Below are positions 23,746 through 37,769 of a stretch of DNA of 64,000 nucleotides, one piece after another. Below the pieces are notes generated by a model. The model searched no databases and was not told the DNA's origin. It saw nothing but the letters and a program-made list of their open reading frames with translations. The position numbers and the translations under genes were made by a program. The stretch is from Cristatella mucedo (taxonomy: Eukaryota > Bryozoa > Phylactolaemata > Cristatellidae), in contig WPIO01000004.1 in assembly GCA_009760855.2 (NCBI GenBank), positions 541,501 through 605,500 on the forward strand, given 5' to 3'. Within the stretch, counting starts at the first letter, position 1. Every line of letters begins with the position of its first letter.

Positions 23746-26700
23746 GTCGGGCTCGGTTCGAGATGCTCATTTTGCTTTTTCTTCTCGCGAGCCGCGTGCT
23801 AGAGGAATTGAGATCGAGCCGGACCTCGTGGCTCGGGGCCCGGCGCTGATGTGCTGCTGCCGAGACTGGTCATAGGCAATGCCTAGCGGCCCTTGCGCGG
23901 TATGTCTCTTTTCTTATCTTCCTGCTGTCTCCTTTTCCTAATCTCCTCTTGAACAGGCTTCGCTGAATTGATCATGCTTTATATAAAGAAATTAGCAGTC
24001 CTATTGATTTACATCCTCTTTCCTTTATCGCTTTAGTAGACTATGCAATCCATTATGTGCAATCGATTCATTAGCCCGGCCAAGGATCCACACTAGCACG
24101 CCGGATGTGCCTACCTGTGCAAGCACCGAGTTTGCACATCTGTGTAGGAGGGCTGACAATTGTATCGACCCGAGGTACTTGTAGCAGAACGTGTGGGCTA
24201 ATTGCAGGGTGCCTCTTCAGGTCCACCTGTTTAGAGTGTAGCAGCTGATCGGAGGGGGCGTGTGTCGGTGAGGGACATTCGTCGTGCTTGCCTCTATGGC
24301 AGCCGTAGAGAAGCGCCACCATAGAGTGAGGGACTCGTAGCTCGTAGTGCCAGTCAGAAGAAGCGTGTTGCACAGAGATGGTGCAACGACGTGCGTGCAT
24401 GCGTCACTGCTGTGTTTTTTACCCCACTGCTTTCGTGGCTTTGTCCTTTTTCTTTGGATTACGCATTGCTCTTTTTGAGTTAATTTTCACTTGGTTGCTG
24501 CTGCTTTTTCCAGTTTCGTCAGTGATCACTGTCCAGTGTGTTACCATTAGCCTGGCATTCTGCCGTGCAGCTGCTCTTGAGAAGATGTGACTTTGGCTAG
24601 TCACGAAGGAGGCTGGCACGGAGCCGCGCGCGCCCACTGAGCCCACGTGTTGCTGCTCGCCTGTTCGCACCGCCACCGCCGGGCGCACCCTGGGGCGGTG
24701 CTCCTGCTCCTGCTCTTGCCCGTGCCCGTGAGTGCTCTGCGAGCTTGAGAACCTGATTGCACAGCACAACCACCCGGCGCCGCCGCCGCAGCAGCCGCAG
24801 CGGCACTTGCCTACATGAAATCGACACACTCTCTCCATCTGCTTTGGAGCTTTGCTTGTCAGTGGTATGCTCGGTGGTGATGATAAAATCGCTTGCAACA
24901 GCTGCTAAGCCGACCGAGGGTGTGAGAGGCTGTGAGAGGGGACGTGACCGTGGGACACGGTGCTATTTCTGTGCATCCGCATCGGTGCAGTTAGCTCATC
25001 TGCCGAGTCGGCTGCTGCGAAACTTTCGATTCGGGGGCGGGACAGGGACCGCGTGCCAGAGCTGCCGACCTGCCCTGCTGCTGCCCGATCATTCAGGCTT
25101 ATCCACTATCCTGCAAGGCGGTGGCGGCAGCAGCGGGCAGGTCGCGGGAAGCTCGTCCGTCTCTCCGGCCATCGGCCGCCGCGAAGAGCTCCGCTGTGGG
25201 ACGCGATTGGCCCCCCTTCTTCCGCCGGAAGCCTGCGCAGCAGCAGCAGCAGCAGTGGGGCAGTAGCAGCGGCACCAGCAGCCCGATAGCAAAGACAGAG
25301 GTGCTGCGAGCTTGAAAGCTTGAGGCTGGTAGCAGGGAGGAAAAAAAGAAGCTACGGGCGATCGCTTCTTCAATTACGGTGCCTCTGGGCCTGCAGTGGT
25401 CGGTTCGTCGCGAGGCGTTGCATCCGCTGTCAAGCACGTGCCCCGCACGCACCGAGCACGGACACGCTCGGTCGAGCCAGTGAGGAGCCAGCCTGCTGCA
25501 AAGAGAAGACGCAAGCCATCGCGACCGACAGGACGGATTGGCCTGCACGGGATGGTGGTAGGGGCGCTGTCGGCATACGCAGCGAGCACAGACTACTAGC
25601 GCTGCCAGAACCACGGAAGACCCACCCAGAAGACAAACTGGTCGCCACCAGTTACCTTGGTTTCCTGTTGTGATGGACGTGACGCCGAGTGCAGAGTTCC
25701 TGCAGCGTTGCTGAGCTGTCGTCGGGGGGGGGGTGGGGGGCAAAGATCGCTGCTTCCGGTGCTTTCGGGCTCTCGAGAGTTTCATTCCCGGCACCTCAGC
25801 AGGATGAAACAAAAAGTCAAAATAGAAAGGTTGATGAATTTCGCAGCAGCCGCAGCAAGGAGGTGGTTATATTTGACGGCAGGTGGACGCTGAGCGGGTT
25901 CATTCAAGCGACAGTAGGCCGAGGTGGCTCACTCGCAGCCGTCAGGATGACGTAATTCGAGGGAAGGAGGGCCAAGCCACAGCGGGGCCGTAGTGCCATT
26001 GCTAGTGGCCGTTGAAAGTGAAAGCCGCCAAGGCCACTGGCCGAAGCATCAGGCAGTAGTAGCGGTAGTAGCAGCTTGCAGAAACTGGGCCACCCTGCTG
26101 TCCGTCCAGATTGGGTGCACTGGATTTAAGGAGCTGACCTGAGCTGTTCCCGAGTGCACTGTAGGAAAGCTGGCTTGAATTAGCAAGTGGCTCAAAAGCA
26201 CGATAAGTGGCAGCCAGCGCCGCCTGCTGAGAAACCACTGGCAGCGCTGGCACTCTAGGGCAGCCAGCACTGCTATGATAAAAGGTTAAGAAAAGAGGCG
26301 AACCGCTCGAGGAAAGTGCCTGTGCAGTGCATTTTTTGTGACATAGTGACCAGAGGTCTGTTTGATTGGTAGCGCTCGATGCATATTTCGCCCCATGCAG
26401 CTGGCTGCGCATTGCCGACCGACCGTGCAGGAAGTTGCTCTGCCAACTTTTCTATGCTGCTGTGCCTTGCACCGCTAACGGCGCCAATCTGTGGGCACAT
26501 GTTGCCGGTGTTGTGGCATGTTGCCGGTGTCGCGCATGTTGCCGGTGTTGCGGCACGGACAGACTTGGAAGCGTGGATGTTGCAAAGCTATTTGCGCATT
26601 GCTCTAGCCACCTGTCAACCCTGCATGGTCTAATCAGCTGACTGAGCTAGCCAGCTAAGTTGAATTGGCGGACTTTGGTTTCAGCAGTACTGCTCTAGAC

Positions 26701-28050
26701 ATAAACTCATTCCAGCCTCAGCTGTTTTTAGACGTCAGTGTGACTGTCGTTGTAGATAAGAGCGCATAAACCCGTGTGGCTCAGAACGTGTTTTCCACAC
26801 TAGGCATGCATGCAAGTCTCGCCCCAGCCCTCCACCCTGACCACTCGTCCGTGCCTGACCGAGGATCTCCACCTTCGACTTCGGGCCTTCAAACAATGTA
26901 CGGTGACTTGATCAGTGTTTCATTAATTATTGTCTGAGCTAGCACTGCTGGCTGGCTTTGGCGATTGCTCTTAGTTGCACTTTCGAAGTGACCTTAGCTC
27001 GGCCGTGCAAGCCGAAAATGGCTACTGCTGGCCCAATAGCTGCCTCGAAATCAGTCACTGCAGGACAGCCGTAGATAGAGGAGTGAGGTACGCTGACCCT
27101 GGCCCCTCTTCCTCTCTTGCTGGATCGACCGGAAGGAGCTTGCTGGGTGTAGAGTGGCAGCCTCCTCTAGCCTTCTGGTAATCAGTCGCCTGGTAATTAT
27201 CGAGGTCAAGTTGTATAGTGTCACTGTCAAGATCTGACCCAGCTTTGGCTTTAACCCAAATTAGACCCCCCAGCTTGCTAATCCGAAACTCCAGCTGGAT
27301 GCTTCAGTGAGAGCTTGGCGCCCACGTGCTGATGGTGTACTTATTCCATGCCAAACTGTGTGAGCACACATTCGCACACGCATGCATGCAGGTGACACGC
27401 ACATGCGTGCACACACTCACATGGGTGCGTGCATGTACATGCGTGCACGCACTCACATGCACGCACGCACACACATTTGATTTGGAGCGAGTCTAGAGGC
27501 AGCACCTCATGGTTTGGATGGTTGTCGGTGACCTATCGAAGAAGGGGAGCTGAGGGGAGGGCTGAAGGGGAGCTGCTTGAAAGGGCTGAGCACCCTGTGC
27601 CCTGTGCCCTGCGCTGGTGTGGTGCGCACCAGCCTGCTCTCCTTGCAGTCAGCCTGAATTCACCTCTGTGATGGGCTCATTCTCTGGCCAGCGCAGCACC
27701 TCACCGTGCGTGCCGCGCTTCGAGAGGTATGGTAGCGCCTGCTCTTTGTATACTCGAAGCTTCTTGCGTCTGCCGATATTGCCGTGAGGATGGACGGGCG
27801 CAAGCGGCAAGCAAGACAGACCATCAATCGACGAGCTGAGCAGGCGAGCCGCCGCTACAAACGCCTCGCTGAGAGACAGGCGAGCAAGCCTTCGTAATCC
27901 AAGCTCTGCTTGAGAACCGCTGGCTCTGCCACCAGGGAGCAGCTTGCCACGCCCAGGCCAGGCGTTCTAGCGGAGCAGTAGCAGCTGTTCACAGCTGGCT
28001 GGCACGATGTGCTATCCAGCGGTGGGTGGTCAGGCAGTTGAGAGACAGAG
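23746..28050. other. GC-rich anonymous stretch of intron 1
   Basis: Between about 24.6 and 25.8 kb GC and CpG are clearly higher than elsewhere. Long overlapping open frames on both strands follow from that composition and carry no motifs. An 18-20 bp unit (CATGTTGCCGGTGT) repeats three times near 26497-26551. 27360-27475 is alternating purine-pyrimidine (GCACGCAC / CATGCG). A CpG-island-like element is possible, but no gene is supported. Confidence 0.5.
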
Positions 28051-28085
28051 AATGAACGAGAGAGCCTGCTGCTGCTGCTGCTGCC

Positions 28086-28192
28086 CCCACTACCGACAGC
28101 TCGGCTCCATCCTTCATAGCCGTGACCTTGATGTTGCACTTTTCTTCCAGCTCCTTTGTCAGTGGCAGCTGCTGCTGCTCTTCCTCTACTTT

Positions 28193-28206
<14 letters not shown>
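28086..28206 (-). CDS. Possible coding exon segment, KH-domain-like, next to a CAG array (minus strand)
   Basis: On the minus strand a long frame runs through the CAG array as poly-Gln/Ser/Ala and then gives a complex, charged segment: QAKVEEEQQQLPLTKELEEK followed by CNIKVTAMKDG and AELSVVG. Helix-then-two-strands with a DG turn resembles the second half of a KH RNA-binding fold, but no GxxG loop is visible and the match is by eye. No convincing acceptor or donor was found, so this may equally be a pseudoexon. Function is unknown. Confidence 0.3.
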
Positions 28207-29003
<797 letters not shown>

Positions 29004-29009
29004 GCCATA

Positions 29010-30140
29010 GCTGGTACGGGCAGGCATCTTGGCACTCGCCGCTGATGCTGCTGCTGCAATGTCGTACAGGAGGCTAGGCAGGCAGGAGAGTCAGAGCCAC
29101 TTGCTGGGCAGCTAGGGAGGAAGCTTTCTGAGGTTCTTCTTGACTACTCGGCCATCTGAGATCAAATTTGGAGCTGACCACACATGCCTCCGGGGGGGGG
29201 GGGGAGGGGGGATAGGGCCAGCGGACCCTGGCACGGTCAAGGTCAGGCGTAGGCTTCGGTGTGAGCAGAGGAGAGGGAGTCGATGGACACAATGTTATAG
29301 CAGAGTTATAAGACGTCGAGCAAGAGTTCTAAGGGGTGTGTGGCGCTGGAGCACATGCGCATTCATGGGCTTGTGCACTGCATTAGTGATGGCACGTCTC
29401 CGTGTGCTGCACAGCGGTGGCTGGTGACGTCAAATTAATGTTTATAAGCATGTTGTGGAAAATCGAACTTGTTGTTGCATCCACGTTTCACCAGTCGATG
29501 CCTAGAGGAGGTGATTAGGGTGAGTCGAGCTAACTTCTGTTTGCTCCGACCATGTCGGTAGACTCGCATTAATGGCTTCGTCTGGGTGTAAGCTAATTTT
29601 AGAGCGGTTTAGATCATAAGTGTCTTATGCAATACCTCGTGCGCTCGGCACTTGTTTGTTTGATTCCACAGCTGCTAGGCAGACTGTTAGGATTAAGATG
29701 ATTGCTACTCGCGACTCTCCTTTAGGATGGGTATTTTTTCACCCCCTCCCCCCCACACACACACACACACCGTGGGCATACTTGTGCCTGCCCATGTGTG
29801 CCTGCATGCTTGCCCATGCGTGGGTGTACCCCGTGTGCCGCATTTATGTATTTCCACATCTCGGCTAGACCGCGCCGATTCAGTGCCTTGGCGTTCGAGC
29901 GAGTTGTGCAGATCCTTGGGGCTGCCGCCTACCACCTCCGGCTATTCACTCGCTGCATCTTGCTGCCGACGATGCACCGTCCGTTGTCTCCCATTGCTGC
30001 CTCGCAGCGTTTGCATGCCGTGCAATTCACTTAGGCCACCGTCCAGTCATTGCAGCTAGCTGTTAGCATGTTTGCTAGGTGTTTGCAGCGGCTTTGGTTG
30101 GTTGCAAGCTCTCAAAACTCTGCAGAGCACATCCGCACGT
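29010..30140. other. Anonymous intronic sequence
   Basis: It contains G-rich runs near 29191-29210 and a short CA run at 29752-29770. No supported gene. Confidence 0.5.
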
Positions 30141-30143
30141 GTG

Positions 30144-30146
<3 letters not shown>

Positions 30147-30204
<58 letters not shown>

Positions 30205-30209
30205 ACACA
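30147..30209. repeat. (CA)n microsatellite
   Basis: About 60 bp, one interruption. Confidence 0.96.
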
Positions 30210-30697
30210 GTGGCGGAAGTGGGAGCCAATTTGTGGCCTCTGAGCTCCGCCTACCTACCCTCCTTGAAGCTCCCCCTACCCTCCTTGGACCGACCCGAAG
30301 GATTGTGTCGGCCTTCTTTGCCAGATGATTGCTACAACTTTTGAAGAGAAGAAAGCCTTACATACAATAGTGTTATTATGACCATTTGCTGTTGGAGTGA
30401 TGCCGCAATTTTGGCGTCAAGGTCATGGGAGCCAGTGGGGACCCAGGGTTTTCGTGTAGGGGCTAGGACTCGAAAATAATGAAAAATTACTGCTCTCAAT
30501 CATTTAATTTATTTGGCATACATTCGGCGGTTGCTCGTGGACTAAATGTCGGACATAATTTCGTGGTCAGTGCAGGTGGGGTGGCTGACACGTATGCATA
30601 ATAAAAGGAAGCCAAGATGGCTGCCAAGATTCTCCAAAGGGCAATTGCCTCCTGCCACCCTCTGGCTCTGCCATTTGTCATGGTAACAGCCCTCATT

Positions 30698-30888
30698 TAT
30701 TCTGGGTCTTCGCCCAGGGGTAAGGTGCTTGCTTGCTCTTCACGTCTGAAGCCGTGGGTTTGAGTAGTCTTTTAGTCGGGGCGATCCTTTTTATTTACCC
30801 AAGGCAATCGTTGGTGGTAGCTGCTGCTGCTGAGGTTCTTCTGGCGCTATCTAAATGAGGTCGTTAAATCAGCTAAGTTACTTTTTCA
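30698..30888 (+). mobile_element. SINE-B copy, plus strand
   Basis: A-box-like CGCCCAGGGGTAAGGTGC, GCCGTGGGTTTGAG B-box remnant, GGTAGCTGCTGC, GAGGTTCTTCTGGCGCTATC, AAATGAGGTCGTTAAATCAG tail. Confidence 0.75.
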
Positions 30889-31059
30889 GATACATGTGTC
30901 CGCTGTCAAAAGGAGCTGCGGCGGCTTTTGCGAGAACGCTTAGGGCAACAGTAGAACGAATGCCTCTGTCGCTGACAGCATACCTAGTTTTTGTGCTTTT
31001 GTCGAAGCTCTTGTTCGAACAATGACATCACACACGTTTTAATCCAACTCGTGCACTCA

Positions 31060-31165
31060 GAATAATAACGATAATATAAACAATAAAATTAATAATAGTA
31101 ATAATACATTTGTTATAGTACCTTCAGAGAACTCAATATCTCTCCAGGCACTTTTACATTTAAAT
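31060..31165 (-). mobile_element. L2-A 3' terminus, minus strand, short
   Basis: AAT-rich run, then TAGTACCTTCAGAGAACTCA, ATATCTCTCCAGGCACTTTT. Little beyond the terminal hairpin is present. Confidence 0.78.
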
Positions 31166-31300
31166 CCCAATGTGGTCGGCACGCTGTCTTGTCTCGAGAA
31201 GCCTCCCTCCACTGGCCACCACGGCTCTCGCTTTGAGGGAGTCTCCAGAGACTCGTCTAAACCAAGAGGGTCCGACCGTGGCTTTGGCAGTCCGGCGGTT

Positions 31301-31362
31301 GCCGGTTGCAGTGCTTTGGATGTGCCCGTGTGCCGGTTGCAGTGCTTTGGATGTGCCCGTGT
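31301..31362. repeat. Perfect tandem duplication, 2 x 31 bp
   Basis: Identical units starting GCCGGTTGCAGTGCTTTGGA at 31301 and 31332. Confidence 0.95.
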
Positions 31363-31881
31363 GCTGGGTACGTGCGCATCGTTCAGTCACGTGGGGTGCA
31401 AGTGCTCATAGTTGGACGTTCGGGCATTGGGCGATTCGTTTGAGTTGCTGAGTTCCTTGCGCATCGATGTTACTTACACAGCCTCATTCCGGCGTTGCAA
31501 GCGTCTGCAATGAGCGGTAACTCATTTTACCACTGAGAGATGTTTCAGCTTTCAGTTAAGACGCGACAGCATTGATGGATGGACGATGGGCGGATGGCAG
31601 GCTTGCACTGCAGCATAGTGGTAGCCTAGCTAGCGCTGGCGCCACGAGATTGGCTGCCAGCGAGCGAGTGAGCTGTTGTGTGTGGCAGTTGCTAGTTGGG
31701 TCGCCAAGCAAGTAAGAGAGTAGGTCAGCAGTCATCATCACATCGTGACCTTGCCTACCATCAAAATGCTGCCTTCGATTTGCACTTGTCTAGGTGAAAA
31801 AATCGAGCACAAGGAAGGCGGCGCAGCCGACCTCCCACTGGCCTCTGCATCCATCGCGGCGGAGAGCCTCGAGAGAGCAAG

Positions 31882-31883
<2 letters not shown>

Positions 31884-31951
<68 letters not shown>
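31884..31951. repeat. (CT)n microsatellite 128 bp upstream of exon B
   Basis: Uninterrupted CT on the sense strand of the Ldh2 gene, ending about 128 bp before the exon B acceptor, as also seen before exon A. Confidence 0.96.
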
Positions 31952-31952
<1 letters not shown>

Positions 31953-32078
31953 GCCGGCGTCTCGAGCCACCGGCTTCCGGATCTACCTTTTAATGTCGTC
32001 CACAGATGCGATAGCAGCAGCGCAGCGCCGCACCCTGGCGATCTCAACCCTCTTTTCGTGTCCTTGTCGACGTTGCAG

Positions 32079-32174
32079 GGTCAGTGCTTCATAGCGGTCG
32101 ACCCTGATGCCTTTGCGCCCGGCTTCCAGGAGCGCCTGAGCGATCTGCTGAGCGGGGCACGCCAGCTCGACAAG
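32079..32174 (+). CDS. Ldh2-family dehydrogenase, internal exon B (GQCFIAVDP segment)
   Basis: This 96-bp exon is 32 codons in phase 0 at both ends. It follows acceptor GTTGCAG and precedes donor GTGACT at 32175. It starts GQCFIAVDPDAFAPGFQERL and ends ARQLDK. GQxFxAxDPxxFAPGF is characteristic of animal-type Ldh2 proteins and sits just after the RRW...ANL segment of exon A, so the two exons abut in the protein with no missing residues although 27.9 kb of DNA separates them. The open frame runs further on both sides, but the flanking translation (a serine-leucine run from a CT microsatellite upstream, low-complexity downstream) is not family-like. The splice sites therefore define the exon. 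Confidence 0.87.
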
Positions 32175-33440
32175 GTGACTGACGAGGCTCGCTCGCACCC
32201 CTCCTTCTCGCCTGACGTCGCCGCTGTGGCTGCGTACATTTGTCGTTCTTGCTGTGTCGCCCAGCCTCCTTCCGAGGCAGATGCCTTCGGTAGAGCCACT
32301 CGCTCACGCCAGCTGATTGCTGATCGATTGCCTTGCCGTCGAGGCAGCTCCTCCCCCCCTCCAGCTCGGCGCCTAGCGCTGTCAATGCTTGCGCCTTGTG
32401 CCGAGAAACTTGTGCTGAGGCATGTAGACGCCGGATGTGGTAAATTGCGGCTGATGTCAAAGCGGCGCTTCATTCTAGCGTTACCGTTTGTGTCATCGTA
32501 AGCTGGCTTGGAGCGAGTGCTTTGCAGCCGTGTGGGCATACTAGCTTCGGAGGGGGCGGGGCACACGGAGACAGTCTACGAAGCACGAGCAGTCAGACAG
32601 AGTGGACTGGCAGCTGTGTGCAGCCAACATAGCTCCAAGCGGAAGTGGAAAGGGAGCCAGCAGGAGTCGGCGAGGTCACGCTTGGCTGGCTTTCTTTAGC
32701 CCATGGCCGAGGTGACACGGAGAGCTTTGCATGCTATGTGTTTTCTGTTGGCTGCCATGACAGAATACATCGAGTTCATTATTGCCAAGGCCAAACACCG
32801 TAGCCACCATCACCACCACCAGGCTTACCTTGTCCTCGGTTTGGCAGCCATTTTAGCAGTTAGGCAGTTACCGCTTGCTGAGCATGCTGCATCCACTCGA
32901 AAATGGAAAAACCCACGGTAAGATCTGAGTCAAAAAGCTCTCGGCAAGCCATGCGGGAACGCGAACCCTGTCGAGTAGGGAGCTGTTCACTGTCGTCAAG
33001 CAAGTGGGGTAGTGAGATGTGTCAGCGACCTTTCTGACCTAGCATCGCTAGCAGGATTTGAACCCGGAACCTGACGGCCCCTCTGCACTTGTGAATAAGT
33101 GCCGTCAATGCAGCGATGACGATCGAGATGCCAATGCCAGGCGATGCGGTCGGCATTTACCCAATCGCTTGCAAGCGCTTGCTGCCGCATTCAGTTGTCA
33201 GCCGACTCTCTCTCTCTCTCCTGCTGTGGCCACCACCAAGCTGCTGTACATGCATGGCCTTCGTGTCCATCTAGCTCCAGCCTCCGGCCTCTGGTTGCTT
33301 CCGGCAGCCAATCGCAGACCATGCCATGCTCGGACACTGCTAAACAAGTCTCTGCTAGCTGGAAAAAAGTCTCTGCGACTTGTAAGATCGCTCGGTGGAC
33401 CGATTGACCTTGAATCGCCTGCCTTGCATGCCCGACGACC
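32175..33440. other. Anonymous start of intron 2
   Basis: No supported gene. A CT run lies at 33207-33221 and a B-box-like GGATTTGAACCCGGAACC near 33053, with no other SINE hallmark. Confidence 0.45.
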
Positions 33441-33757
<317 letters not shown>

Positions 33758-33759
33758 TG

Positions 33760-34450
33760 AGCAGCCACCTACGGAGCTGTCTGGGGGCAAGGGCAAGTAG
33801 GCAAGGGCATTCGGTGTAGGGGAGAGAGTGTGTCCACTTACACATCACTCCAGTTAGCTGCTGTGCTCGGAAAATGCTCACCGGTCAGCCGGTGTCCGAA
33901 CGAAAGAGACGTGGGGTGGTGTGATGGCCCCCTTTCGTGGAGAGACTGATAAGTAGCCAGTAGACAGTGAGCATAGCTGTGTGAAGTGTGATTGCTCCAG
34001 CTAATGGATACTAGTAATTAGCTGACTTGGCCCGATAAGCTGGAGGGTTTTACTCAGTCTCTAATTTGTGCCCCGAGCCGTTGCCTCTGCCGTGGCCTAA
34101 GTGATGCCTCTGGTTTCTATTAGGGTCGAAGCTTTTGTCTCAATGCTGGTATCACCTATTCTGTTTACCGTACCAGCGTGGGAAACTAACTATCGCCCGT
34201 GGACTTCTCACCTGCTGATCGACTAGTCCAGACGAAGCAAAACCAAGCAGTCGTCTATTTGGCGAGGCATGATGTGCAATGATGGCCGTGCTTTGTATCC
34301 CGAGACTGAGTACTCGAGATGGCACACAGAGAAAGACAAGAGAGAGCCGAGGAAATGGAAAACTAGCAGAAAAATGGCTTGATGGGATAGATAAACTCTG
34401 AAGAGACCAAGAGAGCTAGAAAAAAAGAGATCGTGTGGAAAAAAGAGGCA
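33760..34450. other. Anonymous intronic sequence
   Basis: I see nothing recognisable. Confidence 0.5.
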
Positions 34451-34455
34451 GAATG

Positions 34456-34564
<109 letters not shown>

Positions 34565-34989
34565 TATAACAGATATAACTCGCTGGGGAGACTGCAAGCA
34601 GAAGAGAATAATAGAGCAGGAAGAGAGTATTAAGAGAGGAACAGAAAGAATGAGAATGCGATAAGTGGGACAGGGGCTAAGAGAGGAGAGAAAAAGATGA
34701 GTGAGCAAGAATTGAGATATGAGAGGGAGAACAGTAATAATAATAATAATAATAATAAGGAGAAACGGAATAAGAGCCGAGATTGGAAGAGAACTGAAAA
34801 GAGAGGCTGGGGAGAGGGATCCATAGAGAGAAGGACGAGATGGATTACAAAAAGAAGAGATGTGGAGAGAGAGAGAGAAAATTAAAGAAATATGGAGAAC
34901 GAAAAGATGGAAAAGAGAGAAAGACTGTGATAAGAAGAGGGTAGGAGAAAAAGAGTGAAAGCTTGAAAGAGAGCTCAACTGAGCACGAG

Positions 34990-36100
34990 ATAAAGGTATA
35001 TAACAATACTAATAATAAGACATGTGTACTGCACCCTAACAAACTAAGTCTATTACTAGTCAGGTAACAGATGCTGGACAGGAAGAATGTCAAATTGTTA
35101 GTGTTAATGTGCATAGTGTCAGCACTCATAACCACACAAAGGACAGTTCACACGGACTCAACAAAAGCTGTGAGAAGCATGTGCGTTATAGCTCTTTTTG
35201 AATGTCATCGAGTCAGAGGATGAATTAAAGTCAGTCGAGAGTGAGTGAGCTCTAGGCTGTACGAACATACGAGGAGCATACAAACTGATGACCCGGTCTC
35301 TAAAGGATTTGAGCTCGGTTTAAGGTACAGCTGCACGATTTGAGTCAGATAAGTGAATGGTATGAAGCTTACCCTGATTGGGGAGTAGTTCGGACAGTTA
35401 AGCCGAAGCAAGATAGTCAATGGACCTAAAAGTTAGTGAAAAAACCTTGAAGCCGATACACTGCTTGATAGGGAGCCCGTTCAGGTCAACAAGAAGAGGT
35501 CTCGTGTGGCTATTGCAAAGCTCACGACAGACTAACCTAGCTGCTTAGTATTGCATCAGCTGTAAGTGTCTTTTGGCTCATGCTGGAAGATCTTGCAGTA
35601 GTAAGTTACAGACGACGAGATTGGATGTCACAAATGTATGAACCACTTGGACATGATATACATGTCTAAGCAGGCCCACATTTGTGCAATGTTATGTTGC
35701 TGAAAGTAGGCAGACTTGACTGTGGAGCTGATGCGGTCGTCTAGCAAAAGACCACTTTGGAACTAGACACCCAGATTGCTTGCAGAGGCTACAGGGGATA
35801 TTCTGGCCACACCTACTTAGAGGTTTAGGTTTTCTGCTCTTTCTGAGTAGCACCTGGTTTGCCCTTAGCTAGTAGGAAGGCGTTTATCGTGATTCAATGT
35901 AGAAAGTTTGATGTCATCCTAGTGCAAATATCAGCAATTCATTCTGCTGGTGAGTTCAGAGTTCGACTCGTTAGAAGGTGTGAAGGGTTAATAGTATTTG
36001 TACAGCTGGATTTGTCATCTGCATAGAAATAAGAGCCTAGACTTATTTGGCTAATTTATTGGCCACAGAGGGAGAGTATAAATGGTGAAAAGAAGTTTAC
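34990..36100 (-). pseudogene. L2-A LINE, RT through 3' UTR, minus strand, old copy
   Basis: From the left on the + strand: decayed hairpin, antisense 3' UTR (TGTGCATAGTGTCAGCACTC), antisense C-terminal RT (TTGAAGCCGATACACTGCTT), antisense of the DDHIS region near 35717-35745, and at about 36000-36085 antisense of the YADD and LFTVYTLPL region (TTTGTCATCTGCATAGAAAT, GAGGGAGAGTATAAATGGTG). The order is collinear with the copy at 2.2-3.0 kb. It has many stops and indels. Confidence 0.82.
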
Positions 36101-37769
36101 CAACCGTAGATGCGTGGCTGATACTGCTTCCTCGGGCGATTGCTTCTAACCACTCAGTTATGCTGCCCATTCTGTCGATCTGAACTATTGGCTTCGGTAT
36201 TCTCAAGGCTTCAGTGCCGCTCAGATCAGTTTTCGTGATTCGCCTTTTCTCACCTAATGCTAGTGCATCAGTGGTCTAGGGCAACGGGGGGGGGGGGGTG
36301 TGGATGGGGATGGGGGTCATTAGCCAAAATCTAGCTGCACCCTGCTGCAATGGCACGAGCCTGTCCGAGCGCTGGGAACTATTATTCGCCTCCTCCCCCC
36401 TGTCCTCAAGCAAGTGTGACGCCAAAGAGGCTCGAGTACGGTAGCTGCAAGCCCTGCAGCAGTGAGAACAGCCAGCAAGGTCTTACACTGCAGTCGTAGG
36501 CAGGTCGGCAGGGCTACCTGGAGGCCTGTTTTTCGGCCTGCCTGTTGCCCTGGTGCAGCTGCCATCCAGGTCTTTGGCCTGGCCTGCCTTGCTTTTGACC
36601 ACCAAGCCAAGTTGCTCCGAGCTCACCTGGGCGGAGTGGCGCTAGGCATGCCTGAGCTAATGTCTGGCTGGCTTTATTGCCTAGTCTAGCGTGGAATGGG
36701 TGCTCTTGCCGTCTGAGCTTTGTTGCAGCAGTTGAGCAAAACAGGCCTATCGGGAGAAAGGCCCCTAAAATAGCTCACCTCCTCCTCCACGGCTGCTCCG
36801 TCAGGCTTGGTCGCCAGCAAGCAACTGCAGAGCGAGATGTGTTGATATTATTTGCGTCCCTGCGCAAACTCGTAGCTCGAGCAAGCACAGAATTCTTGAT
36901 GGTGATGCAGAATAGTGCAGAGCTTACTCGGAAGTGCTTTCGAAGCAGCCGTGTACATGGCATCAAATTGGTTGCTTCCGAATGGTGTGAGTATTTAACG
37001 TGTGGAGATTCAATGGCAGGCCGTGTCGGCCATATTTTTGCCACCCAAACAATAACAGGAAGTCGATTTAATCGACCGTGCCAGCCGTGGACGGTGATCT
37101 GCTCAGCTGTTGCTCGTTCAGCTTGCATTTAACGGCATTTTGGTAGGTTCTTGAAAAAATCTTGCTGCCAGTGCCTAGCGAGATGGCAGATGGCCAGATC
37201 CAGGCTCGCTGATCCTTTGACTTCGTGGGCGCGAATGGGCAACTGTGCAGATGCAATTGAGCTCTATTTGCTTAGCGCCCTGGCTGGGAGCTGGTCTCGA
37301 TAATTGTGGGTCCGAGACACAGCAGTTCGTTCGCATGCATCTCGGAAGCTTGCATCATTCGCTTAGGTGGTAACAGCATTCTAGTGGCTACGATATTTTT
37401 ATCGGGATCTCATTGCCGATCAGCCGTTGCTGTACTTTGTACGATGTGCAGCAGCTGGCAGTCGTCTGCAGTCCTTGCTTGGCACGACGGAGACTCTGCT
37501 GCTGTCACGTGGGGGCCACGTGCTAGCTGCAGCTGTGAAAACTTTGGTCTTGAGCCTCCCGGATTATTCTGATGCCGGCTGCCCCGGCTCCTACTTAGTC
37601 TACTGCTCTGGTGCCAATGACGAAGAACGTGCAGGTTTTATGTCAGGACATCATGCTGTAACCGTTGGCCCAACGAAAGCTGGCTTGGCTGGGCTGGGCT
37701 GCTAACGAAATCCCTCACCTACTCTTAGATTATGCAGCTGAAGGTCCCTCGACTAGAAGAAAAGAAATT
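36101..37769. other. Anonymous intronic sequence
   Basis: A G run lies near 36287-36298. Open frames without motifs. No supported gene. Confidence 0.5.

Noticed and set aside
25099-25812. 237-codon minus-strand open frame in the GC-rich stretch
   Set aside because: Stop codons are rare at this GC content, equally long frames overlap on the other strand, and no motif or splice pattern is present.
31794-32501. 235-codon plus-strand open frame as a single protein
   Set aside because: It is an accident of a serine-leucine run from (CT)n plus the real 32-codon exon B; only 32079-32174 is family-like and splice-bounded.
36677-37132. 151-codon plus-strand open frame
   Set aside because: No motifs, no splice-site support, and an equally good antisense frame overlaps.
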